Source: Cephalothrix spiralis
Lineage: Eukaryota > Nemertea > Palaeonemertea > Archinemertea > Cephalotrichidae
Direction: 5' to 3'
Length of the DNA stretch: 11,924 bases
Assembly: GCA_032353305.1 (NCBI GenBank)
Contig: JAUCNG010355510.1
Coordinates: 1 to 11,924, forward strand
The notes under the pieces were generated by a model. The model made no database searches. It saw nothing but the letters and a program-made list of their open reading frames with translations, and was not told the DNA's origin. A program made the position numbers and the translations under genes. Position 1 is the first letter of the stretch. Each line of letters starts with the position of its first letter. Below, in pieces: positions 9,101-11,924 of this stretch.

Positions 9101-11924
9101 TTAAATATCATATCAGACGGCGACAGAAGCTATATAACCTCAAAGAAGCCTTACACTGACCTCATTTGTGATGGAAGTTCAGTAGCCTGCTGAGATTCGT
9201 TTGATTACTTAACATGTGCGCTCAGATCCATTCCGGTCTCCTTCGCTTGCTGAATACATATTTGTATTCAACAAATATAGACTAGTATATGATGAAAATT
9301 TTCAATATCAGATCTTTACAATGTCGAAAAACTGTTGTATTATACCATTAAAATGGTCAAATCCTAAATATGGTTACAAATAGCTTTTCGATTTCAGGCT
9401 ATAGAATTAACAAATTATTAAGTGCCTATTCATACGATCATGATAGCGCTACTTGAAAACTATTGAAATTTTTGAAGATAGCAAGGCTAAATTTACCCGT
9501 GTTTAAGACTTGACCATAGAGTTAGGCTAGATCTAGTATTTCGACATTGTAAAGATCCGATATTTATATTATAATATTCATATCATACGTAGGGAACATG
9601 AATTGCTCAATTTGTTGACTTGTTGACCGATTCGGTCATGTTCATAAGTTCCTTTTCCGATCTCAAGTACAAAATGAAAATAAATGATATTGTACTGAAG
9701 ATGGTTCTTAGATTAATATAAACTTAGATTAATATAAACTTATTTATTATTTTTATTTCTTTTCATTTTTTTAGAGAGAATTCACGAAATGCCTCAGCCA
9801 GAAAATCAGGCACCTCCGTATGGAAAATAAAGGTCTCAAGGACGGATCAGCGCCGAAATATCAGAGTAAGATCGTAGTTTACTAATTGCTAGAAATTATG
9901 CATGTTACCAAGAGGGCGTAGAAAAAGGTACAACGAAATATTGCCTCTTAGGTGCCTACTTGACGATTTTTTTAATGACTTTCCTATCCTCTTTACACCC
10001 TATACTAAGGTATCAAAGCCGCAGAAAGACCCATAGTACCTTAATAAATGAAGGGGTGTATTTGCCCTCCGACTAGCTATAATGCGCGCTAGATCGAGGA
10101 CCAATACTACCTTAATAAATGAAGGGGTGTATTTGCCCTCCGACTAGCTATAATGCGCGCTAGATCGAGGACCAATACTGAGAGATCAGAGGAGAGGTCT
10201 GACATACCCGTTATTCATCACGGTAGACCCATAGTTTCTTACAAAAAAAACCTTATTCAATTCCCTTCAAATATTTCTATGCCTAATATTGACTATAAAA
10301 GTTGATATTACACCAACATGAAGGTAATGATGAGTGCAGTCGATTACAAATTTTGTATTTTTGGCGCAAACTAGCTGCTATTTTAGTGAATCGGAAACGA
10401 TCGGAAGTCTTCGTTTGTCTTCGGAATCTTGCTGCTAAGTTCAGTCAAAATCATTAAATTTGAAATCCCGTTACCTTATACCTTCATTTTGATGTGTTAT
10501 AAGTCATACTTTCTACCAACAATAATCAATCGGAAACGTTCAGATTTTTCTAAATTTCTAGCGCGGAGACAGATTAATAACAAAAAAATTGTAACTTTGG
10601 TGGTTATTTCAAATATTCTAATGATGATTAGGCATAGAAATATTTGATGGAATTGAATGCGTTTTTTTGTAAAAAACTGTGGGTCTTTTTGCGTCTTCTG
10701 ATACATTAATATTGGTTAAAGGTTGATTGGAAGGGTATTTAAAAAAATCGTCAAGTGGGCACCTAAAAGGCAAAATTCGTTGTACCCTCTTTCTTATATG
10801 CCCTCTTGATGTTACTCAAGTAACTGCACGCACTCAAATTCCTCATTAAATGACCTTTCCAATGATACATGTACGTAATATGCTACGGAATACAATTTAT
10901 TTTCATAGGATTAAAAACATTACGCTACATGTATCTGGAGTCACTATCTGGACGTACATATGTACATATTTATTTTCACTCCGTAATTGCACTTAATTCA
11001 TGAATTTGATACATTATCAATTTTTTTAAATTAAAAAAATGATTTATTTTTAAAATTGCCCCGCCACCCGGCCCCAGGTGGCTTGGTAAAAAGAGCAATA
11101 TCTGCGGCGGCATATAGATTCCATCACCTTTTCAAAAATGTATAGTTTGTCTATGTAAAAACCGTATCTTCCGATATTGGGGGGGGGGGGGCATTGCTCC
11201 TCCGGCAATAATTATCGAAAATGATCATTTTATGGTGTTGACCAAAGATGGTTATAATATTGTGGATGCAAAAATAAAGTAATAACGGATTAGAAAATAT
11301 GTCGAAATATGAAAACTGGCAATATATGATGTGTTTGTATAGTTATGCTTGAAGTCTTATACATGTACTTTCTCTTTTCTTTTAGGACGTCAAACCCCCA
11401 GAACACATGTGCAAAATGAAAAGAATTTAGTAAAATCTAGGTACGTAAAATATACATTTTTATAGAAAGACACCGTTTATAGTCATCTTCTTAATTGGAT
11501 AGGAGAAACTAAACAGGAGGTCAGGTCAATTATCTTTAATCTGAACGATCATAAAACATACCGGAGCTCTTAGTATATATCGGGTGGGCCCTTAAATCTG
11601 TCCCGCTGTTTAGAAGGTTGTATCTTCAAAAATGTGCGAGATAATGAATTGATTTTTTTCACGTAGTAAGAAAATGGTGTTCTTGATACTTGGCTAAAGT
11701 TACATTTTATTATCATTTATAGTTTTTAAGTTATGTCAATTGGCGCAACTCGGGTCAAAAAACGGAATATCATAGAATGACGTTAAAACTTTTGTGTGAA
11801 TTTTGCTTATTATTTAAAAACTCGTAGTTTGAAAATTAAATAAGCTATTAGCTTCAAATTTTAGTATGATGTTAAATTATATGTTCTCTTTCTATGGTGT
11901 AAATTTCAGCATCATAGGTCAACA
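3093..11924 (+). CDS. SAM-domain protein (SAMD3-like), multi-exon, 3' incomplete
   Basis: I assembled this from join(3093-3147, 7673-7756, 8224-8334, 8737-9083, 9775-9865, 11386-11440, 11910->11924). Every junction is phase-compatible (1,1,1,0,1,2) and the reading frame has no stop. Residues 1-18 are acidic. Residues about 20-80 read as a SAM domain: the pattern S-x-E-E-I-C-L-M-L, then Y-I-x-K-I, the hallmark I-D-G-E at 50-53, and a closing helix KLPIGLVNKIKNLVEKE. Residues 85-125 are rich in SP/TP and basic residues (SPSKRKNELTPHRTP), suggesting a disordered, possibly nuclear, phosphorylated linker. Residues about 160-220 (KVNPSTKRDYSHIGRMMSDK, then REFTKCLSQKIRHLR) recall the conserved part of proteins annotated as SAMD3-like. 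SAM domains mediate protein-protein or RNA contacts; no enzymatic activity is visible. The protein may be a host gene or the accessory protein of the transposon whose transposase lies in intron 1. The family name is from memory of the pattern, not a search. Confidence 0.78.
3180..3342 (+). repeat. Dispersed repeat copy, inverted partner at 11575-11750
   Basis: Perfect blocks at both ends (21 nt, 3192-3212, TTGACATAACTTAAAAACTA...; 16 nt, 3326-3341, GGCCCACCCGATATAT) and partial matches between (AGAACACCATT, TTGAAGATAC) tie this segment of intron 1 to a reverse-complement copy in intron 6. They are probably two insertions of one family. Confidence 0.7.
3760..3851 (-). repeat. tRNA-derived module, left arm
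   Basis: On the - strand this reads GGCGATTTAGCTCAGTAGG..., an A-box-like start (TAGCTCAGTAGG, TTAAGGCG), and later GTTCGAATCC, a B box (3768-3777). GCTGGAG, TTCCCGAGGTCGCAGG between them suggest a class II tRNA (Ser/Leu type) ancestor. The acceptor and T stems do not pair well, so it is a SINE-type head rather than a working tRNA. Polymerase III could read it leftwards, antisense to the gene. Confidence 0.65.
4016..4104 (+). repeat. tRNA-derived module, right arm
   Basis: This is the + strand partner of the left module, with TAGCTAGGTAGGTTAAGG (A-box region) and GTTCGAATCC (B box, 4086-4095). It differs from the left copy by a few substitutions and a 2-nt deletion near the B box. If active, transcription would run toward the transposase exon, 180 bp downstream. 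A functional tRNA is unlikely because the presumed acceptor strands (GGCGATT and CAGGGGA) do not pair. Confidence 0.65.
4261..4283 (+). repeat. Left copy of a perfect 23-nt inverted repeat, contains the transposase 3' splice site
   Basis: The 23 bases from AGTTTATTCG at 4261 to TTATTTACAG at 4283 are found again, exactly reverse-complemented, at 7417-7439. The left copy supplies the pyrimidine-rich stretch and the AG used to enter the transposase exon, and the match stops at the exon boundary on one side and at 4261 on the other. It may be a terminal inverted repeat, or an RNA-pairing element that masks the acceptor. Confidence 0.85.
4284..6760 (+). CDS. C2H2 zinc-finger DDE transposase, Tnp2/CACTA-like, large exon
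   Basis: One uninterrupted exon, 843 residues when joined to exon 1 (the first in-frame Met is at 4301). The first Cys of finger 1 (codon 4295) lies upstream of that Met, so translation should enter by splicing at 4283/4284. Two C-x2-C-x12-H-x4-H fingers occupy residues about 22-76 and probably bind DNA or element ends. An acidic Ser/Asp linker follows (about 95-125). The core carries YDEIEIVNPIGS with the first candidate catalytic Asp (codon 5141), a DTPAAQ...GF...CRTC block from 5423, the D-x2-H motif in HDPMHVMLEGG (Asp codon 5696), and PKFHYTCHF...RWEAQYQVFK with candidate Glu (codon 6203). This order matches the RNase-H-fold transposases of the Tnp2/CMC group, which cut and paste DNA in the nucleus. 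The reading frame is intact with the candidate acidic triad present, so it may be recently active or retained by selection. Superfamily placement is inference; other D-x2-H families (Kolobok, KDZ) are possible. Confidence 0.85.
6852..7408. mobile_element. Foldback element just after the transposase stop
   Basis: Outer arms 6852-6925 and 7336-7408 match at most positions (AAATTCTTTAGACCA, TTTTTAGCCTATTATAAGT, GCTATATCATGCCA). Inner arms 7129-7170 and 7227-7268 form a second stem (CTGGTAATTAAGAAATGACC). The left half is longer than the right by roughly 100 nt, so one side has gained or lost sequence. The element may supply the transposase 3' UTR and poly(A) signals. Confidence 0.72.
6925..6930 (+). 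promoter_or_regulatory. Candidate poly(A) signal AATAAA for the transposase mRNA
   Basis: An AATAAA hexamer lies 165 nt after the transposase stop. Further AATAAA hexamers are at 7116 and 7156. Any of them could end a transcript that uses the transposase exon before the SAM exons are reached. AATAAA is common by chance in DNA this AT-rich, so the assignment is weak. Confidence 0.35.
7417..7439 (-). repeat. Right copy of the perfect 23-nt inverted repeat
   Basis: This is the reverse complement of 4261-4283 with no mismatch. It lies 9 nt beyond the right arm of the 6852-7408 foldback and 233 nt before SAM exon 2. No clear target-site duplication flanks the pair (TAT before 4261, TGG after 7439), which weakens but does not exclude the idea that these are transposon ends. 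Confidence 0.85.
7673..7756 (+). CDS. SAM gene exon 2 (first half of SAM domain)
   Basis: The acceptor is TTTTCATTTTCAG ending at 7672 and the donor is GTAAGT at 7757. The exon is 84 nt, phase 1 in and phase 1 out. Joined to the C of exon 1 it reads LKDMSCEEICLMLRT and then KKIMDDKYINKIE, the first three helices of a SAM domain. It uses the same entry phase as the transposase exon, so the two are interchangeable partners of exon 1. Confidence 0.75.
7757..8223. other. Intron 2 of the SAM gene, nothing recognised
   Basis: AT-rich DNA of 467 bp with a normal donor and acceptor. I see no exon, RNA gene or strong repeat in it. Confidence 0.55.
8224..8334 (+). CDS. SAM gene exon 3 (second half of SAM domain)
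   Basis: The acceptor is TTTACTTCTACAG ending at 8223 and the donor is GTATGT at 8335. The exon is 111 nt, phase 1 to phase 1. It encodes SEMIDGETMITCTFEQLTQK followed by LPIGLVNKIKNLVEKEN. The I-D-G-E motif and the long closing helix are the clearest SAM signatures in the protein. Confidence 0.78.
8335..8736. other. Intron 3 of the SAM gene, nothing recognised
   Basis: This 402-bp intron is bounded by GTATGT and TTTTAAG. It contains no supported gene or clear inverted repeat. Confidence 0.55.
8737..9083 (+). CDS. SAM gene exon 4 (SP/TP-rich linker and SAMD3-like region)
   Basis: The acceptor is TTTGTTTTAAG ending at 8736 and the donor is GTAAGT at 9084; the exon is 347 nt, entering phase 1 and leaving phase 0. 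It starts GSGDKMETPSPSKRKNELTP and ends GVNPPY. The frame runs only 12 nt past the donor before a stop, which supports the splice. An ATG at 8751 could be mistaken for a start, but the five codons before it stay in frame with the acceptor. The first third is Pro/Ser/Thr-rich with a basic patch that could act as a nuclear signal; the last third is a folded-looking segment with K-V-N-P-S-x-K-R-D-Y. Confidence 0.78.
9304..9564. mobile_element. Foldback (MITE-like) element in intron 4
   Basis: AATATCAGATCTTTACAATG (from 9304) is matched in inverse by 9539-9564 with one mismatch over 26 nt. A second, more diverged block (9353-9384, ATGGTCAAATCCTAAATATG...) pairs with 9486-9517. The rest of intron 4 (9084-9774) holds only a 16-bp tandem duplication (9707-9738, CTTAGATTAATATAAA twice) close to the acceptor. 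Confidence 0.65.
9775..9865 (+). CDS. SAM gene exon 5 (basic helical segment)
   Basis: The acceptor is CATTTTTTTAG ending at 9774 and the donor is GTAAGA at 9866; the exon is 91 nt, phase 0 to phase 1. It encodes REFTKCLSQKIRHLRMENKG then LKDGSAPKYQ. This continues GVNPPY of exon 4 into an L-S-x-K-I-R-x-L-R helix typical of the end of the SAMD3-like region. Using the AG two bases downstream (9776) would hit a stop, so 9774 is the better acceptor. Confidence 0.7.
10037..10178. repeat. Perfect 71-bp tandem duplication
   Basis: Two copies, 10037-10107 and 10108-10178, are identical (start TACCTTAATAAATGAAGGGG, with CTAGCTATAATGCGCGCTAG inside). Lack of divergence indicates a recent event, or an assembly artefact. 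It lies inside the 188-bp insertion. Confidence 0.9.
10037..10224. mobile_element. 188-bp insertion flanked by a 10-bp direct repeat
   Basis: AGACCCATAG occurs at 10027-10036 and again at 10225-10234, exactly bracketing sequence absent from the opposite arm of the foldback. The ends are weakly inverted (TACCTTAATAAAT and, reversed, ACCGTGATGAAT). A duplication of 8-10 bp suggests a hAT-, P- or Mutator-like non-autonomous element. Confidence 0.65.
11386..11440 (+). CDS. SAM gene exon 6 (short basic exon)
   Basis: The acceptor is TCTCTTTTCTTTTAG ending at 11385 and the donor is GTACGT at 11441; the exon is 55 nt, phase 1 to phase 2. With the A from exon 5 it reads RRQTPRTHVQNEKNLVKS with AG carried over. 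The composition is basic and low in hydrophobic residues, so it is likely a flexible tail or linker. Support comes from the strong acceptor and phase match; the segment itself is not recognisable. Confidence 0.6.
11575..11750 (-). repeat. Dispersed repeat copy, inverted partner of 3180-3342
   Basis: This is the reverse-complement copy in intron 6: 11575-11590 pairs with 3326-3341 and 11719-11739 with 3192-3212, both perfectly. It is slightly longer than the first copy. The remainder of intron 6 (11441-11909) shows nothing else recognisable. Confidence 0.7.
11910..11924 (+). CDS. SAM gene exon 7, cut off by window end
   Basis: An acceptor (GTGTAAATTTCAG ending at 11909) precedes 15 nt that complete the AG of exon 6 as Ser and read SIIGQ without a stop. 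The evidence is only the acceptor and the phase, so this is a tentative exon that must continue outside the window. Confidence 0.4.

Larger units (their letters stand above)
9904..10816. mobile_element. Long foldback element in intron 5, interrupted by an insertion
   Basis: The left arm (GTTACCAAGAGGGCGT, GGTACAACGAA, TAGGTGCC, ACTTGACGATTTTTTTAA) pairs with 10735-10816, and its continuation after the insert (10235-10284, ATTCAATTCC, CAAATATTTCTATGCCTAAT) pairs with 10627-10676. Total length is about 910 bp including an insert of 188 bp in the left arm. The small open frames in the middle show no recognisable protein. The rest of intron 5 (10817-11385) holds a run of 13 G at 11179-11191 and otherwise nothing clear. 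Confidence 0.72.

Noticed and set aside
10429-10706. Short open frames on both strands in the centre of the intron 5 foldback
   Set aside because: They have no recognisable domain, and the two frames overlap each other in palindromic, AT-rich DNA.
3180-11750. Terminal inverted repeats of an 8.6-kb transposon
   Set aside because: Both copies lie inside introns of one gene, exon 1 would be left outside, and the arms are strongly diverged; two independent insertions are simpler.

Overview
The window is AT-rich eukaryotic DNA, probably from an invertebrate animal, although the species cannot be named from this sequence. Spliceosomal introns with GTAAGT-type donors and pyrimidine-rich AG acceptors, a tRNA-derived repeat and many foldback elements rule out a bacterial or phage origin. 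All supported coding sequence is on the + strand.

The coding content is one transcription unit with two apparent protein products that share a short acidic first coding exon (3093-3147, MPTVEAEEIDITEEEGKL), which ends in phase 1. Product A joins exon 1 to one long exon (4284-6760). This gives a predicted 843-residue protein with two C2H2 zinc fingers and a DDE/RNase-H-type transposase core that resembles the Tnp2/CACTA (En/Spm, CMC) group. Product B skips that exon and joins exon 1 to small exons at 7673-7756, 8224-8334, 8737-9083, 9775-9865, 11386-11440 and 11910-end. It begins with a SAM domain and continues into a region that recalls the SAMD3-like proteins of animal genomes; its 3' end is outside the window. 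All junction phases agree and no stop codon appears in either product. A transposase lying in intron 1 of a second, multi-exon protein is the layout known for maize En/Spm (TnpD inside intron 1 of TnpA). The locus could therefore be an animal CACTA-like element with a SAM-domain accessory protein, or a host SAM gene in which a transposon was captured as a host-transposase fusion.

A perfect 23-nt inverted repeat brackets the transposase exon (4261-4283 and 7417-7439). Its left copy ends exactly on the AG of the transposase splice acceptor. In pre-mRNA it could form a duplex that hides this acceptor and loops out the exon; alternatively it may be the terminal repeats of an inserted element.

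Region by region: 1-3086 is non-coding and packed with inverted repeats (191-275/1215-1299, 1336-1422/2109-2197, 1832-1864/2821-2850, 2415-2684). Intron 1 (3148-4283) holds a palindrome of about 550 bp with two divergent tRNA-like modules. 6761-7672 holds the transposase 3' flank with AATAAA signals and another foldback. The later introns hold further foldbacks at 9304-9564 and 9904-10816; the latter has been interrupted by an insert with a 10-bp target duplication and a 71-bp tandem repeat. A diverged repeat pair (3180-3342 and 11575-11750, inverted) lies 8.4 kb apart.
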